A stretch of DNA of 64,000 bases, taken from positions 16,322,501 through 16,386,500 of the forward strand of contig CM073557.1 of the NCBI GenBank assembly GCA_037074615.1, read 5' to 3'. Position 1 is the stretch's first letter. Every line of letters begins with the position of its first letter. The translations under genes were made by a program, and so were the position numbers. The stretch is from Leucaena leucocephala. Its lineage: Eukaryota > Streptophyta > Magnoliopsida > Fabales > Fabaceae. The notes under the pieces are model-generated. The model had not been told where the DNA came from. It saw nothing but the letters and a program-made list of their open reading frames with translations, and did not search any database. Below, one piece after another: positions 36,616-48,922 of the stretch.

Positions 36616-37610
36616 ATGTCAGAAAAATCTAAAAAGGCAGATAAGCATGTATGGACACCAGAAGAGGATGAACTACTAATACAATGCATGATGTTACTAC
36701 ATGATAAGGGTGAACTTATCTGTGAGGGTGGTCTTAGGCCACGAGTCTTGAATCAACTGAAGGAGATGCTTCATGGTCTAATACCTGGATGTATTTTGAA
36801 GGCTCATCCTCACATACAATCTAGGATTAAGAAATTGAAAAGCAACTACTATGTCGTCAATGATCTTCTAAACTTATCTGGTTTTGGTTGGGATGCAGAG
36901 AAGAAATGTGTGATAGCTCCTAAGGAAGTATGGGATGAATATGTTAAGGTAAATTAAATGAATTAAACTTATCTACACTCATTCCCTTATTATCATGAAT
37001 AAGTGAATTTAATTATATTTTGTAGGTGAACAAGGATGCTTCAAAGTTTAGGACCAACTCATTCCCTTATTATGATCAGTTGCATGATGTATTTGGAAAA
37101 GATAGAGCGAATGGAAAGGATGCTCAAGCTAATGAAGATGTCATTGAAGAAATAAATGATAACAATACAGTGCTTCATATAGATCCTTTGGTTGACATGG
37201 ATATCTCACATGGAAACCCTTCTGGACCAGAGAGCAATCCACAAGAAAACACTGAAACTGAGAATACTCCATCTGAGGCTACTTCAGAATCTAAGAAGCG
37301 CAAACGCAAAAGCATTGACCGTGATGATGTGTTATTAATTGGTCTTGAGAAAATTTCTAATGGCTTATCTCAAGGGATTAGAGATGCAAGTGAGCTTCTT
37401 GGAATGCATGTTGATAGGGTTGAATGAGAGAAACGAATAGATGGGATGAAGGAGTCTCTGTATAATGAGCTGATGCAAGTTGAAGGACTTTCTCACCAAG
37501 AACGTCTTTCTGCATATGTGAAGATGATTTTTGATGAAAGCATACTGATTGGATTCTTCACACTGCCTCAGGAGGGAAAGGCAGATGTGGTTCGCCATAT
37601 AATATCATAG
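36616..37610 (+). pseudogene. Harbinger Myb/SANT-like protein (ORF1), one nonsense codon
   Basis: Exon 1 is 36616-36948 (WTPEEDELLIQCMMLLHDKG, LNQLKEMLHGLIPGC, IKKLKSNYYVVNDLLN, GFGWD, WDEYVK). The intron is 36949-37025. Exon 2 begins at 37026 (VNKDASKFRTNSFPYYDQL, FGKDRANG). The acidic middle and a basic KKRKRKS nuclear signal follow. TGA at 37425-37427 then interrupts the frame. The same frame continues for 61 more codons (MKESLYNELMQVEGLSHQER, then FTLPQEGKADVVRHIIS) to TAG at 37608-37610. The family is the Myb_DNA-bind_3 partner that binds transposon ends and helps nuclear import of the transposase. Confidence 0.88.
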
Positions 37611-37639
37611 AATATGACAGGGTTGATGTTTGTTTAAGA

Positions 37640-37780
37640 TATTTTGTTATTGAAGGCTCATTTGAGCTTATCATTTCCAGCTTTCTTGACTATGTTATGC
37701 AACTCTTTTAAGTTTATCATTTCCATTTTTCTTGACCATGTTATGCAACTCTTTTGAGCTTATCATTTACAGTTTTTAAT
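37640..37780. repeat. about 60-bp tandem repeats in the Harbinger 3' arm
   Basis: The units share TTTGAGCTTATCATTTCCAG, then CTTGACTATGTTATGCAACT. There are two full copies and one partial copy, just after the Myb-like gene. Other short internal repeats (CTGATAACACACTGTCCATC near 37869 and 38130; GAGCATACCATCT near 39599 and 39619) lie further right. Confidence 0.65.
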
Positions 37781-40700
37781 CAAAGCAAACTTATCCTTTA
37801 GTTAGTTTAGTGGTTCTAATATATTGCTTAGTAGTATCCTGTAGTTGCTTTTAATTATTGTATGATTCTGCTGATAACACACTGTCCATCACTGATAACA
37901 TAAATGGAAAAGTTATACTGAAACCCTAAGACGGGTGCTTTATTTGAGAATATTTTTTTGTCTAAATGAACAATGATCTATAAATCAAGACAGTAGTAAA
38001 TGAACATTGATCTATAAGCAGCTGGTGGTTTCTTGCTAAACAGAATCGTAATTAGGCTTCCATTTACATTTCTTCTTGGATCTATAATCAGAATCGAAGA
38101 AAGTTTCAAGTATTGTATGGTTCTGCTGATAACACATTGTCCATCACTGTCTATCACTGGTTCTGCTGCTAGCATTGTGGCTATCGGTTTTGGATTTCTT
38201 TGAAGTAATGCTTCTACTGTTTCATTTCACACCTTGTAGCTTGTGGGAATGGTGAATTGGGAGGAATAGGGCCTTCCCATGCTTAAAGAACTTCATGAAT
38301 AAATTGTGGAAATCCAAAACTGAATTTGCCCCAACAAGTTATTGAAGAATGCCCACAACTTGTAGCTTTGCTTTCGTGCGCTCCAGTAATTCATTGATAT
38401 TTATGATTGTGGTGCCTGCATTATATTTGAAGTGTTAGTTATTCATCTTCATCGATGATATATCAGAAGCTGATTCATCTCATATTCATCAAGAATATAT
38501 ATATATATACATATATTACCTAGCAATGCCTCTGTACTAAAGCTATTAAGCCCACTGGTCTTTTTCCTCAAACAAGGATGTAATCAATACAACACTGATA
38601 ACAACCTGATAGCAATGGCTCAATGAATTTATTGAATATGATTTTTTTGTTAACAATACATATAAAGATTTAGTTATTAATAAAACAATATAACACCATA
38701 TAATTCATATAGTTAACTCAATTTAATAAAATAAGGCTTGTTATATAGATACATTGATTGCCAAATATTGCTTTCATACCCAAACAAAGGGAGGGGGAGG
38801 GGACAAATTTTTGCTTTTCTCGGGGAAACATATCTTCCATATGACACTGCCCATTACTACAGCGATTGATCTTCATTTGTTCCTTCAAACGAACATGAGT
38901 GAGGTATTCAAAAAGGGAACATCTTTGTAAATTTTCTCAATCCTTCCGCATATTATTATATTTCTGCCCTTGATGTCTCCTCAATAAAGTTTCATTCCCC
39001 AAACAATCTTTCACAATAAATGAATAATTTGAAAGGCATAGTAAAAGCTGAAGAAAAATCCGGGTGGAGCCAATAAAAGTCACTTGAACATGTTCCTTAC
39101 TTTTGCCCAAGCTAAGGGATGCTTTGAGGTGTATCTTTCTCCAAGAATTAAACAACCAATTCCAACCTCAAATGACGCATTTCATAACACGTTGGAAATT
39201 CATGAATATTATGACCATTAACAGCTTACTTCCAACATTACTCACTCTCCAATATCACTTCAATTTTTTTCCAACTAGCTCTAAAGTTTCATCCCAGCTA
39301 CAAACTTTGAATTCAAAATCTGTCAAACATGATCCATAAGGCTCCATTTGGGTAAAATTGTGTGTAAATATCAATTAAGACATTTTCCTTGAGCTTCAAG
39401 TACTATATGCGATTTATTTGCACTTGTTTTATTAACCTCCAAATGAATTCAGAAACTCCATTTTCAAGATTTGGCAGGTGTGGAACCTCCTTCATGAACT
39501 ATCAGTATCCCTAGAAAGACACTAGAAAAATCTGACTAACAGTATTGAGTACATCGATCTACAATATTAAAAGATGAAGAAAGTCACAGTATTCATAAGA
39601 GCATACCATCTGCAGCAAGAGCATACCATCTACAGCAGAATTGCCAATTGCTAGAAATACCAGAATCGCCAACAAGAACAAGAGCCTACTTACCTTAACA
39701 TCGCCAATTGTGTCGAGGAACTCTGTAATCTAAAAGAAAAAACCAGAATCGCCACCTCGCGCTCATAGCATTGAAGTTGTTCAAGTGATGCTGTTAACCC
39801 ACCGTCGCAAACCCTTCCAATCCCTCTACACAGAATTGCCACCTCACCCTACTTTACTTGGAGATCTTCGGCAAATCCCTCTAGGATCTCTGTAATCTAC
39901 AAGAAAAAAAATAGATTCCATCGCACAGAAAGGCTGCCTCATACTGATAGTGAATCTCTGTTAGCAATGGACTGATAGATGGATATGTCGATGGACCAAT
40001 TTGGCATGCCTGAAAATGACTGTTTTGCAATAGCAAGGGTACTGTGGTCTTTGTACAAAATATGGTTAAATAAAATATAAAAATAATAAAATTATTCTCT
40101 CCACATATTCCTTCATACCAAATATAATTTGAAACACTAATTCCCACTCCCACTTCCACTCCCAAGCCCAATCCCAATCCATCAAAACCCAACTCTCCAT
40201 ACCAAACGAGGCCTATGATCTATATGTGGAAGATCCTATCTTAGTGGCACATGGTTCTATCTATATCCTAGGGGCAACTACCCCACATCCAAATTTATAA
40301 TGATTAGTTAAGGGTGACAGTTGAAGATGTGACAATTGAAGATGCTCTTGTCCCAATTCTGACTGATGAGGTAAAGACTATGAGTTAGGCAAAAGGGACT
40401 TTCATATTACGGCCAAACTATCTTGTTTTGGATCACGTCTTGTCATCCCCAAGCGAACTTCCCACACCTCCCAATTTGAGTGCCATGTAACGTGTGATCT
40501 AATTGGCATCTGACAAAATATTCCATGTGGATATGTTGCCTATGGATTCAGTTGTGGGTGACATGGGGGCACCTGCCTATGTTGACCATGCAGATATGAA
40601 ATATGTTATCACTCCTAGGAATGAGCTAACCTCCGAGTGCATCAAAGTGTTTTTTATGCAAGTATAATTTAAATGTAAATATATATATATATAATAATAA

Positions 40701-42182
40701 AATTCTTGCAAGATGAGTGTTTACATTAACTAACGTCGTGTTTGCATTAACTGTAGGTACATGCAAGCTGAGTTGGTTTCTAAGGGAAAACAAGGTCGGT
40801 TATGATTCTTATGCCCATTTTAGATTTATTCAAAAGGGGCCTCCCAAACTTCAAGACTTCAGTACATTTCAAGAAGGTTTGGTGAAACCGATATTGATTG
40901 TTTCTTCACAACATATATGCAGGAGTAAGAATAATAATATTTCAAATTTTTTTCATACTAGGTTTGTATTTGCTTAATGCTAATAATTATTATTGTGTAA
41001 TTATTTTCTATAACAATCATTGGTAATTGATCATACTATGTAAGCATACTTCTAAATTTTCTTATGCTCCTTCCATTATAAGCCATCAGTTGATGCCAAA
41101 AAGATTATAAACATATGGTGTTTGTAATAAATTAAATATGGTCTTTATAATAAAACAGTTACTAAGTTCATAACTTTTGTCATAGGGTTATGAAGACGTT
41201 TGCAATTGAAATGGGTCTTAAGAAAGCCAACTCGGTAAGGGACCTGAATGAATCACACCGAAAGTAATAAAAGTGTTAAGTCTTATGCTCCACACAATTT
41301 TTTGCTGATGACACATAATTTTGTTCATGTTAATATTACAGAGTCAAAGGCAACCCAAAGAAAGCAACTTGGGTGGCTTTTACATGGTTAGACATATGAT
41401 CAATATCATCTTGTCAAATAGGACTGACCTAACTGAGGAGGTAAATTGTGTTTTTAATGATTTCATATATTTTTTTGTGAATTTAATATATCTTATTAAT
41501 GCTTTAATTTCTTTTATTTTAATTTGATGTTTCAGATGTTTGATCAATCTGACCCATTTCTTGAACAAGATATTGAGAACCTGTGCAATATTTAGGCTGA
41601 ATTTTTTGTTTAAATCATTCATTCTCAATAGTATTTGTCATTACCATAATACATTTTTTTTTATTTTCTATTCAAATTATTGTATATTTTTATTGAATTT
41701 TCTTAAATGAATAATGTAATGAGCAATTGAAGATTTGTCTCTGCCATCTTGAACTCTATCTCTGATGCTGTCTCTTTAAAGGGGATGGGGTTAATGAAAT
41801 ATTGAAGGGATTATTTTTTAAAAATATATTTAAATCAGACAAAGAATACTGGCAGGTGTAGAAATAATATATATGTAAATATTACAACATCTACACCGGT
41901 TGTCTGTATAGTAAGGTGTAAAAAATTTATTAATCTACACTAGGTGTAAATACAATTGGTGTAAAAAATTAATTAATACTGTTTACATAACCCATGTAGA
42001 TATTGACAAATTGTACTCCTGATTTCAAAAGGGACCAATTTAAATTCTACTCATTCTACACTGGTGAACTGCCCGATTTAAAATGTGTACACTTTCTAAA
42101 TGGTATATTTATACACCAATCATTGTTTGATGTAGAATACTATTTTCAACCGACTTAAAAAGCCTTTTTGCAAGTAGTGGTG

Positions 42183-44155
42183 GCAAAAAACTATACTCTT
42201 TAACTCCTCATGACAAATTCATATTATATATTATTTAATCTATCAAGATTACTCAACTAGATCTTATGTTAGTTATAATTAACTATTTTATTAACTTTTT
42301 TAATATATTTAAAAAGGTTAATTAACTCTTATATAAGGATTAAAGATAGTATTTAATACTTCTCTAGACCTAAATATAAAATCTAGTTTGTAGTACAATT
42401 TATACTATATAGTAAGTCTTATATTTAGGATTATATGAGTAATATTGCAGTAACCGTTATACATGGGATATGAGGGATTGAAAGCATTAGTCTTTTTATA
42501 AACACAATCGGTAATAAGTAATTTCCCTCCCTCCTCGAAATAGCTCTCTTTGGAAAATTTCCTTTTCTCTTCCGTGCATTTGTTATATGTAATGTAACTG
42601 AGTCCTAATTGTCGCTCAATTTCGTGTGGACATTCCAGAGATACTCGATTGGATTCACATGGACGCCCCAAAGGCTTACACATACATAATCAACGTGAAA
42701 CACAGATGTTTCAAAAATGCAAATGTAGAACAGGTCATTTTCCCTCCATAAAATGAGGATAAGAATCTGAAGAATTTTTCCAAGTGCTATGATACATGCC
42801 TGACAGAGAAAGGTATATATGAATGTTCCTTGCCCATAATACACGCTAACATGACATATTTCTGATATAACATCCAAAAAAATGCCCATTCAAGGAATTC
42901 TCAAGAGTCCACTCAAGTTGCATGGTAGAAGAGTTAACTAACTTACGTGGATTGAGTTTAGTAAAAATAACTGATCTCTTATAACATAACAAAACAATAT
43001 TTGAATCTTTGATAAAAGATATCTTCACATTTAATGATCGGCAAATGTTTTGAATAGTATTGCCTCCTTAGTAATAGGAAGATATGTGCGCATTAGCAAA
43101 TAAGCAAATTAACTACGTGTCTTAAGCTTCGATCCTATTCCTATAAGTTTGTGTGTTTGACACTAAAACTATGTGTCAGTCAAAATTATAGCTACTTAGG
43201 ATAATAACAGAGTGAATTAATCAAATTAATCCACTAAATTTGCCAGATACTTCTGCAGTCATGTTCTCATAACTAATGCTTTTTCACCCATAACCAAAAT
43301 AACTCTAAATTTTTTCCATAGAGAGATTTAAGTCATTGTTTCTAGTACTAAACATAAGAGTTAATAAAGAGAGTTGTTTACTCGATCTTCTAAATATATA
43401 ATTGTTTCCCAAAGTACTCTCCCTATATATATATTGCACATTTTAAGTGATTTTCTATTAAGAAAATAGTTTTCAATTGAAATAATTAATAGGGATACTG
43501 AATTTAGGGAAACCAACACAAATTTTTTTATTATAAATAACTAATTTAATTATTTTTTTTATTTCTATAAATTAGTTATATAGCTCCTATATTTAGAACG
43601 AGAGAATTATTAATTATTAGAAACTCTGTTCACCCCAAGGAATTGGGTGAGCATATTGGTAAAACGTTAGTTTATCCTCTTCATTTCCTTCTGTTATCCT
43701 CTTCCTCTTTATTTATGTGTAAAGGGAAAATTTTTTAATAAAATTGAAATTAATTCAACTGTAATTGATATCACACTGTATGATTGCAATTAGAATTGTG
43801 AAACACAGTTTAAACCCTTGTGCGTAAAGAAACACAATAAAGAGATCCATTCAGCAAAACAAGCATATAAATAAACCAAAATAATATTATACTTATTTAC
43901 ACAGCAAAAGTATACAATGATATTGACATCAATTTGGTGAAAATATAAGCATATAAAACCCTGGAAGAAGAGGCATCTTGGTCACAAAGTTTTAATTTAG
44001 ATTAGTCGGCTACTCATATATCTTATAATAGGATCTAAAAAACACAAATATATTAGGTGTACTAAAGGGTTATCTAAAAAATTCAATTAACTCACAATAC
44101 TTATTACATACTTATACATACATAAGTATTATATACATATGTATATGTGTGGGAA
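42183..44155. other. intergenic; weak unidentified minus-strand frames
   Basis: Three overlapping minus-strand frames at 43028-42405 (starting MKISFIKDSNIV, MGIFLDVISE and MCKPLGRPCE) have fairly ordinary composition for AT-rich plant DNA. They could be a decayed gene read across frameshifts, but I recognise no family. The remainder is AT-rich with no signal. Confidence 0.35.
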
Positions 44156-46037
44156 TCAATTATCAGTGTAAGAAGGGTGGTTTGGATCCATCATGGCAGG
44201 ATTAGGGTTTTTGGCTCCATGTTTTGCTAATTCCTTCTGAGCCTTGCGTCCTGCCTTAGCCACATGTAAATCCATTTCAGCTTCTGCTTCTTTCGCCAAC
44301 CTTGTCTCATGTGCTATCTCCATTTGTGATTTTGCAAGTTCCTTCTCCTCCTACACATATAAAGCCAATTCAATATATTTTACCAAAAAAATAGCCAAAT
44401 CAATGTTTATACTATGTGTAAAACATTTATTGTTATTTTCTTGACGTATTGTTTCAAATAGATAAAATTGTTGAAAATCTGTCATTGCCAAATTTCTATA
44501 GCACAAAGGTATATGAAATTTGTTTAAAGATCTATATATGCAACTATCTTCAGTTGGTGCTATTCTTCTTTAGCTATATAAAAAATTTAAGAAATTTGCA
44601 TATAGTTAAAAAAAACTATACTCACTAAAGATATATTACACTAACTTAATTAAGGACTAGGGATTGTATATGCTTTCAGACAATAAACTTTAGAATGAGA
44701 GATTTTTTAGCAATTTTTCCATTCAAATAGTTGGCATACATCTAAAACAATCACACTTGATTGATCGATATCTATTTATGATTGTGGATGTTAATCAACA
44801 CCACCTTTAATTTGCAAGTTATTTCATGGCTTGCATATGCCTAATAAGTAATTATTAGTATTGATGTATTTACATTAAGAGTATGTTTGGATTAAAGAGA
44901 ATAAAAAGAAGTGAAATTTTAAATTAAACTTTTTTTATATATTTTTTTGGATAGATAGGAAAAGAAAGAGCTGCTATATTTGGATTGATGAAGAGAATGA
45001 AAGATACTATTAAGAATATATACATCATCTCAGCATATCCTTTGAATTAGTTTTGAATATAATTAGACACATTGTGAAAATAATTTGATGAATGGTATAT
45101 ATTATAATTTGCTTATGAATAATATAGTTTGTTATATGAAAATCATATAATAAAAAAGATGGAAAATTATTTATTTAAAATCTAAGAATGAGCTATATTA
45201 TAATTAAGGGAAAATTACTCAAATGTCTCATGGAAGAGAATTTAATTTATTATAAAAAGTTACTGTGAAATTATTAAATAATTAAATAATTTCTAGGGAT
45301 CTAGGTTAATAAATTTGATTTGTACAATTAACAAGCTACTCTTATCACAAATAACAAATTATTAAAAATGCGATGAAAACTTAAAGTGGTACAAATAACA
45401 ACTAGGGGTATGCGGTGATAACTTGAAGTGACACAAATAATAACTGGGGGTATACGATAACAACCCCAATTGTCATTTGTGACACATGAAAAAACATTTA
45501 TGTAAATCTACTAATTCCAAAATATCTAAATGAGAATGAAATTTATTTTTTTACTTTTCACTTCCACCTTATCCCCCCGGCCTTGATCTAATTAAAATCT
45601 ACTCTCTACTTTGTTTGCTTGCAAGCATTGAAAATTATTTTTCTTTTCTATTTTTTTATATTACTAGATCCTATGCCATGTATTCAGTTTTTGGATTCAT
45701 AGCTTTCACTCTTAATATAGGTATAACTTTTAAAAATCGAATAATAGATATAGTTTGTATATAAACACATTGTGTAAATGAATATAACATATTAGAGGAA
45801 AAAAGAAAGAAAGAAAAATGAAAGGAACAATATTTTGGGTAAATATATAGACAAACTGAAAATGGAGAGATTAAATTTGACCAAATAAATAAATTATGAA
45901 GAATCAAAATGATATAGCCAAGCACGTAATAATTTATTAATTTTATTCTTTTCTCTAACCTTTTCTTCAGCCTTAGCTTCAGCCTTTGCACTTCTCATGG
46001 CTTTCATATCTTGAATCTTCTCCTTTATAGCCTGCAT
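44156..46037 (-). CDS. group 1 late embryogenesis abundant protein (LEA_1)
   Basis: Two exons on the minus strand: 46037-45960 (MQAIKEKIQDMKAMRSAKAE, ending AEEK) and 44350-44156 (EEKELAKSQMEIAHETRLAK, then EAEAEMDLHVAKAGRKAQK, ending YTDN-stop). The GT-AG intron is about 1.6 kb, phase 0. The product is 90 residues, very hydrophilic, rich in Ala/Lys/Glu and without Cys or Trp. It matches LEA_1 (PF03760) proteins such as Arabidopsis LEA18/LEA46, which protect membranes and proteins during seed drying and water stress. The conserved EAEAEMDLH box is present. A TATA-like run lies about 110 bp upstream (46147-46154). I saw no ACGTG-type ABRE core in the first 600 bp. The intron holds AT-rich and perhaps MITE-like sequence but no other gene. 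Confidence 0.88.
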
Positions 46038-46667
46038 TGTTCACTACTATTTGTTTTTCTTTTCTGTGCAATAAAAATCCTCAAATTAAAAAATTGTAAC
46101 AAGACAGAACTACAAAATGTCTTTTATAAATATACAAAAAGAGAAATATATATAAGAAGCTACAAGAAATTATATGGTTCTGGTTCTCTCCGTTTCTTTC
46201 TCAATCTGATGATTCAACGATGTTGCCGAAAGAAAGCCATTCATTTGTGTAATTGTACGGGTGGTTACCAGTGAAGAGATTTTAGTTAAAGCTAAATTAC
46301 ACAATTTCCTTAAAATTTGAACGTAACCATGTGTAAATAACTCCGTCAACTTGTAAAATTTAGTAACAAATCCACCTAAATTTAACTCTATATAGACAAA
46401 CCCCAACTAAAAATTTCATAGCCCATTTAATTATATTTGTGTATATATAAACCCATCAATATTTGAGTTGTATACATATAAATCCATTAAACTTTAATAT
46501 ATGTGCATATATTAATAAATAAAATTACTAGTAAGGGAGTTATCTACATAAATATAAAAGTTTATAGAATTTATTGTAAAATTTTAAAATTTAAAGAGCT
46601 TATTTATATATTACATAAAGTTCGGGGATTTATTTATAATTTTTCTAAAAGGAATGTGTTTATAAAG
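46038..46667. other. upstream region of the LEA gene
   Basis: AT-rich. The stretch 46300-46660 repeats phrases of the type AAATTTAAAG...TTTATATA in both orientations, as a worn foldback element might. No gene seen. Confidence 0.35.
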
Positions 46668-46675
46668 GGGATAAG

Positions 46676-47237
46676 AGCTGGCAATGCGGGTTAGCCTGCT
46701 GGATACAGGCTAACCCGCAACGGGTTGGGTTCAAGCCTACATGTGGGTTGGAATTATTCCAACCCATAACTGCCATAGCGGGTTGGCGGGCGCCAATTTT
46801 TTTTTAATTATTTATTTATTTATTAAAAAAATATTTTTATATATATTTTTTAAAAATAATTTATATGTATAAATATTAATTGGACTTAAAGTATGATCTA
46901 AAATTGTCAAAATATTTATTTCTTTAACTTTATCACTATCCGTATATAAATCTGTCACAGGTAAAAATATAATAAAATAAAATATATATTTAAATAAATG
47001 ACTCAATAAGATAAAGTTAGCATAAATTAAGTATAATGTAAACTTTAATTTAGTTAAAACTCTAAAATTAATAAAGTGTAATATAAATAATAAAAAATTA
47101 AAAATTAAAAAAAAAACGGGTTAAACAAGCTAATATGCCAACTCGGCGGGTTAACCCGCCTGACCCACATCAAAATAGGTTGTCAATTCTGCCATAAAAT
47201 GACAAGTTGATGGGTCCAACCTAAATTCCCAGCTTTA
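46676..47237. mobile_element. hAT-like non-autonomous element
   Basis: The ends are AGCTGGCAATGCGGG on the left and, reversed, TAAAGCTGGGAATTTAGG on the right. This resembles hAT termini of the type (C/T)AGRGCTGGCAA. The flanking 8-mers GGGATAAG (46668-46675) and GGGGTAAG (47238-47245) match at 7 of 8 positions, the right size for hAT. GC-rich inverted motifs (GGGTTAGCC / GGCTAACCCGC and GGCGGGTTAACCCGCC) lie just inside both ends, with an AT-rich centre. Confidence 0.65.
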
Positions 47238-47245
47238 GGGGTAAG

Positions 47246-47460
47246 TAGTAGTGGTCTCGAGATATTTAAACTGGTATCCACGATACGTGAAACGGGAAAT
47301 CATTAACTTATCCCGCGACTATCACGTTAAGACTCGGGAGCAAAGAGAAATTGAAGGACAAAAAATCCATTTGGATTTATTGCAAAAGTAAAGCCAAAAG
47401 CTCCCGCCTCGCGACCTTTCGCTTACAAGCGAACGCACTACCACTATGCTACGGAAGCTT
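47246..47460 (-). mobile_element. tRNA-derived SINE
   Basis: Read on the minus strand, it starts TCCGTAGCATAGTGGTAGTG, a good RNA polymerase III A box in tRNA-like context. A TTCGC...GCGAA anticodon-like stem and GGTCGCGAG follow, the position of a degenerate B box. The tRNA-unrelated body ends near CCACTACTACTTACCC. The head resembles plant Au-type SINEs. The anticodon loop has six bases rather than seven and the B box is poor, so it is not a working tRNA gene. The tail abuts the hAT-like element. Confidence 0.65.
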
Positions 47461-48056
47461 GAACAATTATTAAATTTAGTGTTTTATTAATACAGTTTTA
47501 TACATTTTTCATCAAAGACTAAAAATAACAAGAATATAGAGATAATCCCATTTAAGTCTCACCTAAGAGAATTTGTCCCTACAACACCCCCACAAAATTA
47601 TCAAATCATTTCTAAGTCTCATGGGACCTTAAAAGGAGATATTCTAATTGTAAAATTATCATCTTACCCTTATTCGTAAAAAACTGACAAGTGAGTTGTC
47701 ACAAATGACAACTTTATAGCTGCAATTAACAAATAAGAGAGTAAAAAATGCCAACTCATATAATTTAGACTTTATATTTTGAGAGAAAAATAGTTTTCAT
47801 TCGTTACTACATGACTTATCAATTGTAACACACAAAATTGTTATTTGTACCAAATCACTTGTTATTTTTTAATAAATGAGGTTAAGATAGTAATTTCACA
47901 GTTGGAATATCTCTCCTTGAGGTTCCATGGGACTTGTAAATAATTTGATAATTTTGTAGAGTCTTATAAAGATAAATTCTCTTAGGTATGACTTAAATGA
48001 AATTCTCCTAAAAAAAAATATTACTACTTCACAATGGTGACCACCTATTATTTTTT
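47461..48056. other. intergenic, nothing recognised
   Basis: AT-rich sequence between the SINE and the CACTA derivative, without a coding frame. The phrase AAGTCTCA(C/T) occurs several times, which may reflect another worn repeat. Confidence 0.35.
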
Positions 48057-48907
48057 TACTACCAGAAAAAAATACTTATAATGACAGTTAAAAGTAACTT
48101 TTTTCAGCAATTTTAGAAGCATCGTGAATTTCATCGTAGTTATAAATCTACATTTTAATGGTGGCTTTATAACCATTGTTAAAGGCAACCTTTCACCGTA
48201 GTTCTCAAAAAACCACTGTTAATTGTTTGATTTTTTTCCTCAACCTATACCCACTATCAGTCACCTCGATCACTCTTATAAAAAGTATTAGATCAGCTTT
48301 GGAGAGAATAAGTCAAAGATATGATAAAGAAACTAAAGATCCATAAGTTCTTTCATTAAAGCTTTACTCCTTCCAACAAGGTCTATCTGTCACTACCCAT
48401 TGTTAGTCACCATGTCAGCCTCACTAAAAAGTTGAAAATCTAGCGAAAAAGTTACAGATATGGTAAAAAAGTAAGAAAAATGAGCAAATAAAGAAGTTAA
48501 ACAATGACTTACAACTTTCACTATAGAGAACGATGATGGAGATGACAGAGAACGACATTAACAACTGATATTGCAATTGAAACTAAGGGAAAATACTAAA
48601 AAATTATTTTAGTCAAAGTCTATGGTGGTAGGGAAGATAAACGAGATCACAAACTACTGTGAAAAGTAAAACTGAAATCAGATCTATAGTTTTTAAAATT
48701 TTATGGGGACTTTTTAGGGTGGCTTTTTAAAAAACTACCATTAAAAGTCCCACCTGAAGACTTTTAACCGTGATTTTTTATAAAAATCACCATTAAAATT
48801 TTTTAAAACTGAATTTATTTACGAAAATGCTATAACCTTTTTTTAACGACAATTTTTCTTATAATTATAATAAAATAGCACTATAATAAGTGTTTTTTCT
48901 AGTACTG
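48057..48907. mobile_element. non-autonomous CACTA deletion derivative
   Basis: The left end TACTACCAGAAAAAAA and the right end, reversed, CAGTACTAGAAAAAAC are worn versions of CACTACTAGAAAAAA. Subterminal AATGGTGGCTTT / CCGTAGTTCTC motifs resemble those of the element starting at 1866. At 851 bp with no coding frame, it must have been mobilised by another element's transposase. The flanking triplets (TTT and TTA) do not match exactly. Confidence 0.7.
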
Positions 48908-48922
48908 TTATATTCAAATATA

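Larger units (their letters stand above)
33981..40213 (+). mobile_element. PIF/Harbinger transposon, structurally complete, nested in CACTA
   Basis: Imperfect terminal inverted repeats are present: left GGGTACATTTGGTACG, right (reversed) GGCCTCGTTTGGTATG. The flanking target triplets are identical, TAT at 33978-33980 and 40214-40216. It carries the two expected genes in the same orientation, a DDE transposase and a Myb/SANT-like protein, each with one intron and each interrupted by one TGA. Removing it rejoins the second CACTA gene. The long left (33981-35100) and right (37611-40213) noncoding arms contain short repeats and no further gene that I recognise. Confidence 0.92.
32590..41612 (+). 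pseudogene. second CACTA gene: Ptta/En/Spm transposase domain plus Ulp1-like end, split by the Harbinger insertion
   Basis: Before the insertion, the reading is RMGRSVT*LKDIS, then GEYRTKYMSYVTLLARNKTN and VKNQIWDYIQ. An intron follows, then LTYDVPNNEVLKKNTLSY and WRAFKTQLSHQYVHG, which is the plant Ptta/En/Spm domain. A coiled, basic/acidic stretch lies at 33230-33960. After the insertion (40214 on) come VEDPILVAHGSIY, VTIEDALVPILTDE and AKGTFILRPNYLV, the usual C-terminal region of this protein. Next, 41341-41440 gives QPKESNLGGFYMVRHMINII, similar to the Gln...Cys-Gly active-site end of Ulp1 (C48) proteases but with the Cys lost, then DPFLEQDIENLCNI. Stops are present besides the insertion. 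The intact protein binds subterminal repeats. Confidence 0.82.
27098..42179 (+). mobile_element. complete CACTA (En/Spm) transposon, copy 2, with a nested Harbinger insertion
   Basis: The left end, CATTGGTATAAAATATAC, is a mutated CACTAGTACAAAATATG-type start that aligns with copy 1. The right end, GCCTTTTTGCAAGTAGTG, is a clean CACTA terminus. The flanking triplets agree: GTG at 27095-27097 and GTG at 42180-42182. Subterminal repeats of the TACACC/GGTGTA type lie at 27200-27450, 28290-28440, 31950-32180 and 41850-42130. The element is 15082 bp, or about 8.85 kb without the 6233-bp Harbinger and its target triplet. Its genes are a small ORF, TNP2, and a second gene with a Ptta/En/Spm transposase domain and a Ulp1-like end. 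Confidence 0.93.

Noticed and set aside
42405..43028. Overlapping minus-strand frames that might be a gene
   Set aside because: No recognisable family or motif and no consistent splice structure; mentioned only as an intergenic note.
47410..47460. Possible tRNA gene on the minus strand
   Set aside because: A box and anticodon stem are present, but the loop is one base short, the B box is poor and no acceptor stem closes, so SINE head is the better call.
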